Assembly (NCBI GenBank): GCA_003343905.1
Contig: QAKI01000066.1
Coordinates: forward strand, 91,185-155,184
Direction: 5' to 3'
Origin: Subdoligranulum variabile
Lineage (GTDB): Bacteria > Bacillota > Clostridia > Oscillospirales > Ruminococcaceae
Length of the DNA: 64,000 bases
Positions 1 through 8,866 of the stretch are shown here, piece after piece. Position 1 is the stretch's first letter. Each line of letters begins with the position of its first letter. The notes beneath the pieces were generated by a model. That model was not told the origin of the DNA. It ran no database searches and saw only the letters and a list, made by a program, of their open reading frames with translations. Position numbers and translations under genes: made by a program.

Positions 1-541
1 ACCTTGTGATTCTGGACATCATGATGCCGTTCATGGACGGCATGACCTGCCTGCGCGAGATGCGCACCCGCAAGATCTTAACGCCGGTCATCATGCTGAC
101 GGCCCGCAGCGAGGAATACGACAAACTGGCCGGGCTGGAGGGCGGCGCGGACGACTATGTGGTCAAGCCTTTCTCCCCCCGGGAACTGGTGGCCCGCGTC
201 AAGGCGGTGCTGGGCCGCACCATGCCCAAGGAGAGCGACCAGCAGGGGCGCTATGTCTTTGGCGACCTGAGCATCGACACCGCCAGCCACACCGTCAAGG
301 TGGCCGGGAAGGAAGCGCCCCTGACCCCCAAGGAGTTCGATCTGCTGGTTTTCCTCGTCAGCAACAAGGGCATTGCCCTGAGCCGCGAGAAGATCCTGCA
401 AAAGGTCTGGAATTACGACTACTACGGCGAGGACCGCACGGTGGACACCCACATCAAGATGCTGCGCGGCCATCTGGGGGTCTGCCGCAACTACATCGTG
501 ACGGTCTGGGGCATCGGCTATAAATTCGACCCCGACGCCCT

Positions 542-545
<4 letters not shown>
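1..545 (+). CDS. OmpR/PhoB-family response regulator, 5' end outside the window
   Basis: DNA-binding response regulator of a two-component system; its kinase follows directly. The visible part begins inside the receiver domain at the beta-3 strand (ILDIMMPFMDG, with the phospho-acceptor Asp in LDIMMP), continues through the conserved Thr region (IMLTARSE) and the conserved Lys (VVKPFSPREL), and ends in a winged-helix Trans_reg_C domain (about the last 95 residues, ending WGIGYKF). The start codon lies before base 1, so the first 45-50 residues are missing. The TGA stop overlaps the GTG start of the kinase by four bases, which indicates translational coupling. The signal sensed and target genes cannot be read from the sequence. 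Confidence 0.93.
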
Positions 546-2098
<1,553 letters not shown>

Positions 2099-2115
2099 CA
2101 GACTGGAGGAGTATT

Positions 2116-2652
2116 ATGACCGACCGCGGCCACAAGATGGATGAACAACTGGAAAAGCGGGTGGCCGATCTGGCCGCCCACAACGACGAGACCGGCGATG
2201 GCCGCCTGGACGCCGCCGACCTGAAAGCCCAACTCAACCGGCTGGAAGCCCAGTTGGAACTGCAGGACCAGCAGAACCGGCGGATCATGCGCAACCAGCG
2301 CCTGCGCATGATGATGAGCATTGCCATCACCATCCTTTTGCTGGTGGCGCTGGGCGCGTTCTGGTATTATTCCCACATCGCCTACACCCAGGTGATGGAC
2401 GCCACCACCCACGTGAACGAACTGGCCGCCACCTTGCAGGCCAGCCTGGATTCCGTGGACCCCGAGGCGCTGGATTCCATGATGCAGGACCTGCCGGAGA
2501 TCACCGAGCAGCTCAAGCGCATCGACGTGGACGCCTTGAACGCCGTGCTGGACGGCCTGCCCGCCCTGATGGACAATGTGGAGCAAATGCAGGAGCGGCT
2601 GGAATCCCTGGGGGCGCTGTTCGGCAACCTGGGCGATCTGTTCCGATCCTAA
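2116..2652 (+). CDS. Unknown single-pass membrane protein with coiled coils
   Basis: A 178-residue protein of unknown function. It begins with a charged Gln/Glu-rich helical segment (about 20-60, likely coiled coil), has one transmembrane helix at about 70-92 (MMMSIAITILLLVALGAFWYY), and ends in a second, mostly acidic amphipathic helical region of about 85 residues with short Leu/Met-rich stretches. GGAGG precedes the ATG. It lies 17 bases after the kinase gene, so it is probably cotranscribed and could modulate that sensor; this is inference from position only. The stop codon is 3 bases from the start of the IS element, so the element sits exactly at the 3' end and has replaced whatever terminator was there. 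Confidence 0.8.
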   Translation: MTDRGHKMDEQLEKRVADLAAHNDETGDGRLDAADLKAQLNRLEAQLELQDQQNRRIMRNQRLRMMMSIAITILLLVALGAFWYYSHIAYTQVMDATTHVNELAATLQASLDSVDPEALDSMMQDLPEITEQLKRIDVDALNAVLDGLPALMDNVEQMQERLESLGALFGNLGDLFRS

Positions 2653-2772
2653 GACAAGTCAGAACCCCCGGCAAAGCCGGGGGCTTGGGTTAGCCCTAGA
2701 AGGGCATAATACGGACAACGCCCCTCAAGGGGCCACGAATGGGTCGGCCAACTGCATTGCTGACTCATGGCG

Positions 2773-2794
2773 GCCCCTTAAGGGGCTGTTTTTA
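2773..2794 (+). terminator. Hairpin with T-run at the tnpA 3' side of the IS
   Basis: GCCCCTTA pairs with TAAGGGGC (2773-2786) and a run of T follows on the plus strand. It would stop transcription coming from the kinase operon before it runs antisense into tnpA. An identical copy is at 62644-62665. Confidence 0.6.
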
Positions 2795-3265
2795 TGCCTT
2801 GGTATTCTTGCTACCCGTAAACGGGTCTACGAACTCCTTCATGCTCATTTGGTCTGCTATTTGATCTTCTGCCAACTGCTGCTTGATGTACTCTTGTATC
2901 TGCTTTTTATTTCTTCCGACCGTGTCTACATAGTATCCTCGTGCCCAAAAATGTCTATCCCCATACTTGTACTTCAAATTTGCATGCCGGTCAAATATCA
3001 TTAAGCTGCTTTTCCCTTTGAGATATCCCATGATCTGTGATACACTATATTTGGGTGGAATACTGACCAGCATATGAATGTGATCCGGGCACGCTTCTGC
3101 TTGTATGATCTCTACTCCCTTTTGCTCACACAATTTTCTGAGGATCTGTCCTATATCTTTTTTGATTTTCCCATATACCACCATTCTGCGGTACTTAGGG
3201 GCAAACACTATATGATATTGGCATCTCCATGTTGTGTGTTGTAAACTTGCTATGTCTTTTTCCAT
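2792..3265 (-). CDS. tnpA: IS200-type Y1 HUH transposase TnpA (copy 1)
   Basis: Single-strand DNA transposase of 157 residues, the usual family length. The catalytic HUH motif is His62-Ile-His64 (CPDHIHMLVSIPP) and the nucleophilic tyrosine is Tyr126 in KKQIQEYIKQQ; both are intact, so the enzyme should be active. I start it at the ATG at 3265 (MEKDIASLQ), because GGAGG lies 9 bases upstream; an in-frame extension to 3310 would place that ribosome site inside the coding region. Its leader can fold to hide the ribosome site (see 3273-3330). The second copy at 62663-63136 is identical. Its AT-richer codons differ from the GC-rich neighbours, as expected for a mobile gene. Confidence 0.95.
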   Translation of the reverse strand: MEKDIASLQHTTWRCQYHIVFAPKYRRMVVYGKIKKDIGQILRKLCEQKGVEIIQAEACPDHIHMLVSIPPKYSVSQIMGYLKGKSSLMIFDRHANLKYKYGDRHFWARGYYVDTVGRNKKQIQEYIKQQLAEDQIADQMSMKEFVDPFTGSKNTKA

Positions 3266-3272
3266 CTTTTGG

Positions 3273-3330
3273 AACCTCCTGGTATTTTTATTGCAGTTGG
3301 CCGACCGCAATTCTATTATACCAGGAGGTT
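3273..3330 (-). promoter_or_regulatory. tnpA leader stem that sequesters the ribosome site
   Basis: On the minus strand AACCTCCTGGTAT (from 3318-3330) pairs perfectly over 13 bases with ATACCAGGAGGTT (from 3273-3285), which contains the tnpA Shine-Dalgarno sequence. A TATAAT-like box lies in the loop. IS200 elements are known to limit transposase translation with exactly this kind of leader hairpin, so I read it as such. Copy 2 lies at 63144-63201. Confidence 0.75.
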
Positions 3331-3407
3331 TTTTCTCTAGGTTTTTTCACTATATAATTTTTTTACACTCCCCGGCAGAGCCGGGGGTTGTCTTTGCGCT
3401 AAAGCTA

Positions 3408-3460
3408 ACAAAACACCGGCCGGGGCGCAGGGAACTTCTTCCCTGTGTCCCGGCCGGGTG
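3408..3460 (-). terminator. Terminator of the DUF1540 gene
   Basis: A long hairpin (CACCGGCCGGGG... paired with ...CCCGGCCGGGTG, stem 3414-3460, loop CTTC) is followed on the minus strand by TTTTGTT. It ends the small DUF1540 gene just before the IS. Copy 2 is at 63279-63331. Confidence 0.75.
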
Positions 3461-3475
3461 CGTTGCGGCACTGTG

Positions 3476-3634
3476 TCAGCGCTGGCGGTAGCTCTGGCAG
3501 TAGTGGGGGTTCTCGATCCCCTCGCAGCCGTTGGCGCAGTGTTCGGTGATCTTGATCTGCTCCAGGTTGCACTTGCAGCCGTTCTCATTGTACGCACAGG
3601 TGCAGACGTCGCAAACAACATTGGCGTTATCCAT
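3476..3634 (-). CDS. DUF1540 small Cys-rich protein (copy 1)
   Basis: A 52-residue protein, MDNANVVCDV at the N-terminus, with eight Cys (VVCDVCTCAYNENGCKCN, then HCANGC and a single Cys near the end). The spacing C..C.C......C.C with a following I.I motif matches the DUF1540 family of Clostridia, small metal-binding-like proteins of unknown role. The ATG at 3634 is preceded by AAGGAGG with 10 bases between. It is monocistronic, with its own terminator and the diverging FeoB-associated gene upstream. A 94-residue overlapping minus-strand frame is a shadow without Cys pattern or ribosome site. The copy at 63347-63505 is identical. Confidence 0.85.
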   Translation of the reverse strand: MDNANVVCDVCTCAYNENGCKCNLEQIKITEHCANGCEGIENPHYCQSYRQR

Positions 3635-3695
3635 CTTTGCTCACCTCCTTGTACCCGTTAGTATGGCCCCCTTCCCGCGGTTTATGCAGCGCGCC

Positions 3696-3724
3696 TTGCG
3701 CCCCCGGCTGCGATATGCTATACT
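3696..3724 (+). promoter_or_regulatory. Sigma-A type promoter for the FeoB-associated small gene
   Basis: TTGCGC (3696-3701), 17 bases, TATACT (3719-3724), with the GGAGG ribosome site about 30 bases further on. Copy 2 is at 63567-63595. Confidence 0.7.
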
Positions 3725-3768
3725 AAAAGCACGGGGCGGTCCGTTCCGCCCGATGGAGGGACTACGAT

Positions 3769-3936
3769 ATGACCATTCAAAGCATTATCGTGCTGGCGAT
3801 CATTTTTGTACTGCTGGCACTGGCGATCCTGTTCATCTGCCAGCACGGCGGCTGGCAGGGCGGCTGCGGCGGCAACTGCGCAAGCTGCCACCAGAAATGC
3901 GCATCGCCGAAAGAGAACCAAAATAAGCGTTCCTGA
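3769..3936 (+). CDS. FeoB-associated-type small Cys-rich membrane protein (copy 1)
   Basis: A 55-residue protein with one N-terminal transmembrane helix (about 4-23, IIVLAIIFVLLALAILFICQ) followed by a Gly/Cys-rich tail (GGCGGNCASCHQKC) and a Lys/Asn end. This is the layout of the FeoB-associated Cys-rich membrane protein family (PF12669-like), usually found beside ferrous-iron transporters. No feoB is present here, so an iron role is only a family-based guess. GGAGG sits 9 bases before the ATG, a promoter lies upstream and a strong terminator follows, so it forms its own unit. An identical copy is at 63640-63807. Confidence 0.7.
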   Translation: MTIQSIIVLAIIFVLLALAILFICQHGGWQGGCGGNCASCHQKCASPKENQNKRS

Positions 3937-3940
3937 GGCA

Positions 3941-3973
3941 GGGCGGCTTCCCCATGGGGGAAGCCGCCTTTTC
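3941..3973 (+). terminator. Terminator of the FeoB-associated small gene
   Basis: GGCGGCTTCCCC pairs with GGGGAAGCCGCC around an ATG loop, followed by TTTT. It starts five bases after the stop codon. Copy 2 at 63812-63844. Confidence 0.8.
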
Positions 3974-3994
3974 CGTTCCCTGTGCCGCCGATGC

Positions 3995-4024
3995 AAAAAG
4001 GCCCCGGCTATGCCGGGGCCTTTT
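3995..4024 (-). terminator. Terminator of the his operon (bidirectional shape)
   Basis: AAAAAGGCCCCGGC, loop TAT, GCCGGGGCCTTTT. A-run and T-run on both sides let it work in both directions; it lies 18 bases after the last his gene. Copy 2 at 63866-63895. Confidence 0.8.
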
Positions 4025-4041
4025 GCCATTTTATCAGGTTT

Positions 4042-4869
4042 TTACAGTTCGCAGGGCTTGAAGCCGTCCTTGCCCAACACCAGCACCTTGGTGTAGCCCA
4101 GCGCCTTGAGCTGGGCGGCGGCTTCCTCAAAGCCGAAGGTCAGCGCCCGCGCGTCGTGGGCGTCGCCCGTGATGACCACGTTGCCGGACAGGGCCAGCCA
4201 ATCCTTCAGCAACTCCTGCGTGGGGAAGAAATCCTTGCGGAAGCCGCGGAACACCGAGGAGGTGTTGACTTCCAGCACGCAGCGGTTGCGGGCCGCCGCC
4301 ATCAGGGCGGTGTTGGCCGCGGCCTTGTAGCGGGGGTCCTGTTCATCGAAGAACTTGCCGTCGCCGTTGATCTTCTTGATCAGGTCGAAGTGGCCCAGGA
4401 TCGTGGGCTTTTTCTCCGCCACTTTGGCCACGTTGGCAAAGTAGGCTTCCACCACGGCCAGGCCGTCGCCGTCAAAATCATCCGCGATGCAGGCGGCCAG
4501 GTCGCTCTCCCGCCAGTCGATCTCGTAGTATTTGCCGGTCTTGGGGCCCTGCACATAGTGGGTGCTGCCGATGAAGTAATCGTAGCCGTGGGGGTCCTCA
4601 TCGCTGAAAAGATCCCATTCCAAACCGCAGAGAATATCCATCTTGCCAGCGTAGCGTTCTTTCAGCTTGGCGATCTGCGCCTTATAGAGCGCCGTGCGGC
4701 TGGCGGTCATGCAATATTCCAGGTCGCAGGGGGTATGGCTGTGGCCGCTGAAGCCCAGCGTCTGCAAACCGGCGCGCCATGCGGTGACCGCCATTTCCTC
4801 CAGTGTATTTTTTCCGTCGCACAGCTTGGAATGTACGTGGACGGAACTTTTCAGATATTCGCCCGCCAT
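4042..4869 (-). CDS. hisK: Histidinol-phosphatase, PHP family
   Basis: Removes phosphate from L-histidinol phosphate, the penultimate steps of histidine synthesis, in the cytoplasm. 275 residues, normal for the PHP-type enzyme. Metal-binding motifs are visible: HVHSKLCDG near residue 11, GFSGHSH near 41-46, CGLEWDLF near 82, GHFDLIKK near 160 and TGDAHD near 237. The ATG at 4869 lies five bases after the hisIE stop, so it is the last gene of the his operon. This replaces the phosphatase half of the bifunctional HisB of enterobacteria. The 3' part of this gene is repeated at the right window edge (63913-64000). Confidence 0.92.
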   Translation of the reverse strand: MAGEYLKSSVHVHSKLCDGKNTLEEMAVTAWRAGLQTLGFSGHSHTPCDLEYCMTASRTALYKAQIAKLKERYAGKMDILCGLEWDLFSDEDPHGYDYFIGSTHYVQGPKTGKYYEIDWRESDLAACIADDFDGDGLAVVEAYFANVAKVAEKKPTILGHFDLIKKINGDGKFFDEQDPRYKAAANTALMAAARNRCVLEVNTSSVFRGFRKDFFPTQELLKDWLALSGNVVITGDAHDARALTFGFEEAAAQLKALGYTKVLVLGKDGFKPCEL

Positions 4870-4873
4870 AGTG

Positions 4874-5530
4874 TTACTGCATCCTTTCCTGTTTCACTTT
4901 GTGATCGATCACATGCCGTTTTTCCAGTTCTTTGGTAATGTCTTCCACCGAGATGCCCAGTTCGATCATCAGCACCATTACATGGTACGCCAGGTCGCTG
5001 ATTTCATAAATCGTTTCTTCCCGGTCACGCTTGGCCCCCGCGATGATGACTTCGGTGGATTCCTCGCCCACCTTTTTCAGGATCTTTTCCAGCCCTTTGT
5101 CGAACAGATAGCTGGTGTAGCTGCCCTCCTGCGGGTCGGTCTTGCGGCCTTCGATCAGCGCATACAGCCCCTGCCAGGTGAACTGCTTGAGTTCGTCCGA
5201 CACATACACCGGGTTGAAGAAGCAGCTTTCGGCCCCCGTATGGCAGGCCGGGCCGGACTTGATCACGTCGATGACCAGCGCGTCCTTGTCGCAGTCCGCC
5301 GTGATGGACACCACCCGCTGCACATTGCCGGAACTTTCGCCCTTGCGCCAGATCTCCTGACGGCTGCGGGACCAGAACACCGTGCGGCCCTCGGCAATGG
5401 TCAGCGCCAGCGTTTCGGCGTTCATATAGGCCAGTGTCAGCACTTCCTTGGTGTAGTGATCCTGTACGATGGCCGGGATCAAGCCATGGGAATCAAAACG
5501 AAGCGATCGGGAATTTTGGGTGATTTCCAT
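4874..5530 (-). CDS. hisIE: Bifunctional phosphoribosyl-AMP cyclohydrolase / phosphoribosyl-ATP pyrophosphatase
   Basis: Performs steps 2 and 3 of histidine synthesis. 218 residues: HisI domain at about 1-115 with the zinc and magnesium motifs (FWSRSRQEIWRKGESSGN, ADCDKDALVI, GPACHTGAESCFF), then HisE at about 128-215 (EGSYTSYLFDKGLEKILKKVGEE, with the acidic helix). I use the ATG at 5530 because GGAGG lies about 9 bases upstream; longer in-frame starts lack one. The gap to hisF (106 bases) is the largest in the operon and holds a possible internal promoter (5603-5631). Confidence 0.95.
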   Translation of the reverse strand: MEITQNSRSLRFDSHGLIPAIVQDHYTKEVLTLAYMNAETLALTIAEGRTVFWSRSRQEIWRKGESSGNVQRVVSITADCDKDALVIDVIKSGPACHTGAESCFFNPVYVSDELKQFTWQGLYALIEGRKTDPQEGSYTSYLFDKGLEKILKKVGEESTEVIIAGAKRDREETIYEISDLAYHVMVLMIELGISVEDITKELEKRHVIDHKVKQERMQ

Positions 5531-5602
5531 CGGGGCAACCTCCTGCACGATCCGATTTTGCACGGGTCCCGAACCGGGTCCCGCTGGGGAAAACATATTT
5601 AT

Positions 5603-5631
5603 AGTGTACCTGTTTTTATGCCGTTTTGCAA
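5603..5631 (-). promoter_or_regulatory. Possible internal promoter before hisIE
   Basis: On the minus strand TTGCAA (5626-5631), 17 bases, TACACT (5603-5608). It lies in the only long gap of the operon and could give hisIE-hisK separate expression. Read from consensus only. Confidence 0.5.
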
Positions 5632-5635
5632 GGGG

Positions 5636-6394
5636 TCAAAGGCGCATTTCGATGCCGTTTTGGCGCAAATACCGTTTGAGCGCGCCGATCTCCACCTGCC
5701 TGGTGTGGAAGATGGACGCCGCCAGCCCGGCGTCCACCGCCGGGTGGTCCCGGAACAGGGTAAGGAAGTCCTCCTCCCTACCCGCGCCGCCCGAAGCGAC
5801 GATGGGCACCGGGCAGCGGGCCGCCACCGCGTCCAGCAGTTCCAGATCGAACCCCTGTTTGACGCCGTCGGTGTCGATGGAGTTGACCACCAGTTCCCCG
5901 GCGCCGTTCTTCACGCCCTGTTCCAGCCAGTCCAGCGCGTCGATGCCGGTATTTTCCCGGCCGCCTTTGGCGAACAGCATAAAGCGGCCGTCCACCCGCT
6001 TGACATCGGCCGAAAGCACCACGCACTGGTCGCCGTACTTGCGGGCGGCCGCCGGGATCAGGGACGGGTCCGCGATGGCGCCCGAATTGACGCTGACCTT
6101 ATCGGCCCCGCATTTGAGCACCCGGTCAAAATCGTCCAGCGTGCGGATGCCGCCGCCCACCGTCAGCGGGATGAAGATCTGCCCGGCCACTTCGCGCAGG
6201 ATCTCGGTGAAGAGGCCGCGGCCCTCCACGCTGGCGGTGATGTCGTAGAACACCAGTTCGTCCGCGCCGGCGGCGTTGTAATAGCGGGCCATCTCCACCG
6301 GGTCCGCCATATCCTGCAGGCCCTCAAAGTTGACGCCCTTGACGACGCGGCCGTTCTTCACGTCCAGGCAGGGAATGATTCGTTTGGTGATCAT
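5636..6394 (-). CDS. hisF: Imidazole glycerol phosphate synthase cyclase subunit
   Basis: Cyclase half of the HisHF glutamine amidotransferase; converts PRFAR plus ammonia to IGP and AICAR. 252 residues, standard length, (beta-alpha)8 barrel. The catalytic Asp is in the N-terminal PCLDVKNGRVVKGVNFEG; the second catalytic Asp lies in the region SIDTDGVKQGFDLELLDAV. Phosphate-binding loops SVNSGAIADP and VASGGAGREEDF are present. It starts 15 bases after hisA. Confidence 0.96.
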   Translation of the reverse strand: MITKRIIPCLDVKNGRVVKGVNFEGLQDMADPVEMARYYNAAGADELVFYDITASVEGRGLFTEILREVAGQIFIPLTVGGGIRTLDDFDRVLKCGADKVSVNSGAIADPSLIPAAARKYGDQCVVLSADVKRVDGRFMLFAKGGRENTGIDALDWLEQGVKNGAGELVVNSIDTDGVKQGFDLELLDAVAARCPVPIVASGGAGREEDFLTLFRDHPAVDAGLAASIFHTRQVEIGALKRYLRQNGIEMRL

Positions 6395-6409
6395 GGCTGC
6401 TCCCCCTCC

Positions 6410-7126
6410 TTACTGCGGATAGCGGCGCACCGCCCGTGCCAGGTCGATGGCGCCGGTGTAGATGGACTTGCCCAGGATCGCCCCATGGCAGCCCATGGCC
6501 TGCAGTTCCTCCAGTTCCTCCATGCGGGCGATCCCGCCCGACGCCGTGACCTGGATGTTCGGGATCTTCAGCAGTTCCCGGTACAGCGCCATATTGGTGC
6601 CCTGCAGCGTGCCGTCGCGGGAGATATCGGTGGCGATGATGCCCCGCACCCCGGCCCGGGCGCAGCGGCGGCAGAACTCCACGCCGGATTCCGGCGTCAG
6701 TTCTTTCCAGCCGTTGACCGCCACAAAGCCGTCCCGCATATCCACGCCCACGGCGATGCGCGGCCCGTAGCGGCGGGCCATCTGCGCGGCAAAGGCAAAG
6801 TTCTTGACCGCGACGGTGCCCAGGATGCAGCGGTCCACCCCCAGTTCCAGATAGCGCCGGATGCGTTCCTCGTCCCGGATGCCGCCGCCCACTTCGATCT
6901 TGAGCAGCCCCAGTTCCGCAATGGCCGCAATGGTCGCCATGTTGGCGGTGGTATCGTCCTTGGCGCCGTCCAGGTCCACCACATGCAGGTAGCGCGCCCC
7001 GGCCTTCCAGAATTCGCGGGCCTGGGCCACCGGGTCGGCGCTGTAGACGGTCATTTTATCATAGTCGCCCTGATACAGGCGCACCGCCTGGCCGCCCCGC
7101 AGGTCGATGGCAGGATACAGTTTCAT
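6410..7126 (-). CDS. hisA: Phosphoribosyl-formimino-AICAR ribotide isomerase
   Basis: Amadori isomerase, step 4 of histidine synthesis (ProFAR to PRFAR). 238 residues, standard length. The N-terminal LYPAIDLRGGQAVRLYQGDY holds the catalytic Asp; the second conserved Asp is in IIATDISRDGTLQGTN; VEVGGGIR-like (KIEVGGGIRDEERI) and TASGGI phosphate loops are intact. Twelve bases separate it from hisH, with GGAGG before the ATG. Confidence 0.96.
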   Translation of the reverse strand: MKLYPAIDLRGGQAVRLYQGDYDKMTVYSADPVAQAREFWKAGARYLHVVDLDGAKDDTTANMATIAAIAELGLLKIEVGGGIRDEERIRRYLELGVDRCILGTVAVKNFAFAAQMARRYGPRIAVGVDMRDGFVAVNGWKELTPESGVEFCRRCARAGVRGIIATDISRDGTLQGTNMALYRELLKIPNIQVTASGGIARMEELEELQAMGCHGAILGKSIYTGAIDLARAVRRYPQ

Positions 7127-7138
7127 TCCACTTCCTCC

Positions 7139-7756
7139 TTACAATTCCACAAAGGCTTTGAGCAGCCGCAGGCCGGTATTGCCGGATTTTTCGGGGTGGA
7201 ACTGCGTGCCGTACACCAGCCCGCTGCGCACCGCCCCCGTCACCGGGATGCTGTACTCGCTGACCGCCAGCGTGGAGGCGGCGCATTCCTTGGCATAGTA
7301 GCTGTGGACATAATAGACGTATTCGCCGCTGCGCAGGTAGTGGAACAGCGGGTCGTCCTCCCGCCCCGGCACGATCTGCAGGGCGTTCCAGCCGATGTGC
7401 GGCACTTTCAGCGCGGGGTCGCGCAGGTCGTCCGCCAGCGGGCAGACCGCGCCGGGGATCAGCCCCAGCCCGGCGTGTTCGCCGTACTCGTAGCTTTTTT
7501 CAAACAAAAGCTGCATACCCAGGCAGATGCCCAGCAGCGGCTTGCAGGCGGCCTGTTCCCGGATCACGGGGATCAGGCCGGTGGCTTCCAGTTTGGTCAT
7601 GGCGTCGGCAAAAGCGCCCACGCCGGGCAGCAGGATATGGCTGGCCGCCCGCAGGTCCTGCGCCCGGCCGGTGACGCAGACTTCCGCGCCCAAACTCCGC
7701 ACGCTGGACGAAAGGCTGAACAAATTGCCCACCCCGTAATCCACGATCGCGATCAT
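7139..7756 (-). CDS. hisH: Imidazole glycerol phosphate synthase glutaminase subunit
   Basis: Class I glutamine amidotransferase that feeds ammonia to HisF. 205 residues. The nucleophilic Cys is in LLGICLGMQLLFE, and the His/Glu of the triad are in GTQFHPEKSG near the C-terminus; the N-terminal IAIVDYGVGNLFSL is typical. The gene begins only 24 bases after the hisC stop. In many Clostridia hisB occupies this position; here there is no room for it. Confidence 0.96.
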   Translation of the reverse strand: MIAIVDYGVGNLFSLSSSVRSLGAEVCVTGRAQDLRAASHILLPGVGAFADAMTKLEATGLIPVIREQAACKPLLGICLGMQLLFEKSYEYGEHAGLGLIPGAVCPLADDLRDPALKVPHIGWNALQIVPGREDDPLFHYLRSGEYVYYVHSYYAKECAASTLAVSEYSIPVTGAVRSGLVYGTQFHPEKSGNTGLRLLKAFVEL

Positions 7757-7780
7757 GTTGTCCTCCTTTTCCCGTTTCCG

Positions 7781-8866
7781 TCATGCCTGCGGCGGCAGGA
7801 TGCGGTCCAGCACTTGCAGCAGGCCCTGCATCTGTTCCGGCGAGCCGATGGTGATGCGCAGCCAGTCGCGCAGGCGCGGCGTATCGAAATGGCGCACCAG
7901 CACGCCCTGCTCTTTCAGGCGGCGGTAGAGTTCCCCGCCGGGGGCGCGCGGGTGGCGGGCAAAGACGAAGTTGGCGCTGGAATCCAGCACCGTGAAGCCA
8001 CGCTGCCGCAGCCTCGCGGTGGCCTGCTCCCGTGTGGCGCAAATGGCCGCGCAGTTCTGTTCAAAATAGGCGCGGTCGGCCAGCGCGGCGATACCGGCGG
8101 CCTCGGTCATGCGGTTGACGTTGTACGGGTTCATGCTGTACTTGACCCTCTTGAGGTCAGCGGTCAGTTCCTCCGGCGCCACACACAGGCCCAGCCGCCC
8201 GCCCGCCAGGCTGCGGGACTTGGAGAAGGTCTGCACCACCATCAGGTTGGCGGGTTCCCCGCGGCGGACGAAGGGGACGCAGCTCTCGCCGCCGAAATCC
8301 ACATAGGCTTCGTCCACGATCACCACGGCGTCCGGGTTGCGGCGGGCGATCTCGGCCAGGGCTTCGGCGGGCAGGGCCAGCCCGGTGGGGGCGTTGGGGT
8401 TGGCGATGACGATGGCCCCCACGTTCCGGCTCTGGTCCAGGCCGTAATAGTCCGCCGGGTCCAGCGTGAAATCCTCTTTCAGCGGCAGCACCACCTGCGG
8501 GATGCCAAATAGCTGGCACCAGACGGGATAAAACCCGTAGGTCACATCGGCAAAGGCCAGTGGGCGGTCCTTGCTGCAAAAGGCGCGGATGGCCAGCATC
8601 AGGTTTTCGTCGCTGCCGTTGCCGCACAGGATGTCGCCCGGCTTTACGCCGAACCATGCGGCGGCAGCGTTGACCAACGCGCCACTTTCGGGGTCGGAAT
8701 ACAGCGCCAGCCTGCCCGCGGCCTGCGCCACGGCAGCCGCCACGCCGGGGGCGGGCGGATAGGGGCTTTCGTTGGTGTTCAGTTTGATGTACTGCCGGTT
8801 CTGGGGCTGTTCGCCGGGGGTGTAGGGTTCCAAAGCGGACAGTTCCGGCGTAAAATAGCGGCTCAT
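7781..8866 (-). CDS. hisC: Histidinol-phosphate aminotransferase
   Basis: PLP-dependent fold-type I aminotransferase that makes L-histidinol phosphate from imidazole-acetol phosphate. 361 residues, normal length. Visible motifs: YKLNTNESPYPP-like N-terminus (YIKLNTNESPYPP), NGSDENLMLAI, NPNAPTG, VIVDEAYVDF and the PLP Lys in VVQTFSKSRSLAGGRLG. Its ATG overlaps the hisD stop by four bases, so the two are translationally coupled. Confidence 0.95.
   Translation of the reverse strand: MSRYFTPELSALEPYTPGEQPQNRQYIKLNTNESPYPPAPGVAAAVAQAAGRLALYSDPESGALVNAAAAWFGVKPGDILCGNGSDENLMLAIRAFCSKDRPLAFADVTYGFYPVWCQLFGIPQVVLPLKEDFTLDPADYYGLDQSRNVGAIVIANPNAPTGLALPAEALAEIARRNPDAVVIVDEAYVDFGGESCVPFVRRGEPANLMVVQTFSKSRSLAGGRLGLCVAPEELTADLKRVKYSMNPYNVNRMTEAAGIAALADRAYFEQNCAAICATREQATARLRQRGFTVLDSSANFVFARHPRAPGGELYRRLKEQGVLVRHFDTPRLRDWLRITIGSPEQMQGLLQVLDRILPPQA

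Larger units (their letters stand above)
2656..3410 (-). mobile_element. IS200/IS605-family element, tnpA only (copy 1)
   Basis: A single-gene HUH-transposase element of about 750 bases. The left edge (2656) is fixed by divergence between the two copies; the right edge is an estimate from end structure, because both copies share the sequence beyond it. Both ends carry the subterminal hairpins expected for the family: 2665-2683 (CCCCCGGC, loop AAA, GCCGGGGG) at the tnpA 3' side and about 3370-3387 (CCCCGGC, loop AGA, GCCGGGG) at the 5' side. Two more hairpins lie at about 2720-2733 and 2773-2786. A 15-base sequence at 2733-2747 recurs inverted at 3293-3307. There is no target-site duplication, as usual for this family, and no tnpB or IscB gene. 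Confidence 0.88.
2656..4129. repeat. Left copy of a 1474-base direct repeat (IS200 plus downstream chromosome)
   Basis: This segment is repeated at 62527-64000 with a constant offset of 59,871 bases and no difference that I found. It covers the whole IS200 element, the DUF1540 gene, the FeoB-associated small gene and the 3' end of the histidinol-phosphatase gene. The left edge is sharp: base 2655 is c and its counterpart 62526 is a. The right edge is not reached because the second copy runs into the window end. Since the repeat goes at least 700 bases past the IS, it is not just two insertions of the same element. Confidence 0.97.

Noticed and set aside
3337..3621. 94-residue minus-strand frame over the DUF1540 gene
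   Set aside because: Ser/Thr/Arg-rich without motif or ribosome site; the 52-residue frame at 3476-3634 has a perfect AAGGAGG site and the Cys pattern.
2656..4129. The idea that the terminal repeat is simply two copies of an IS
   Set aside because: Identity continues at least 700 bases beyond the element through two chromosomal genes into hisK.
4694..8512. Very long plus-strand open frame opposite the his operon (and similar ones at 11810-15034, 19794-23321 and 28784-31549)
   Set aside because: These are antisense shadows of GC-rich genes: Arg/Gly/His-rich composition, no domains, no ribosome sites, and the opposite strand carries clear enzymes.
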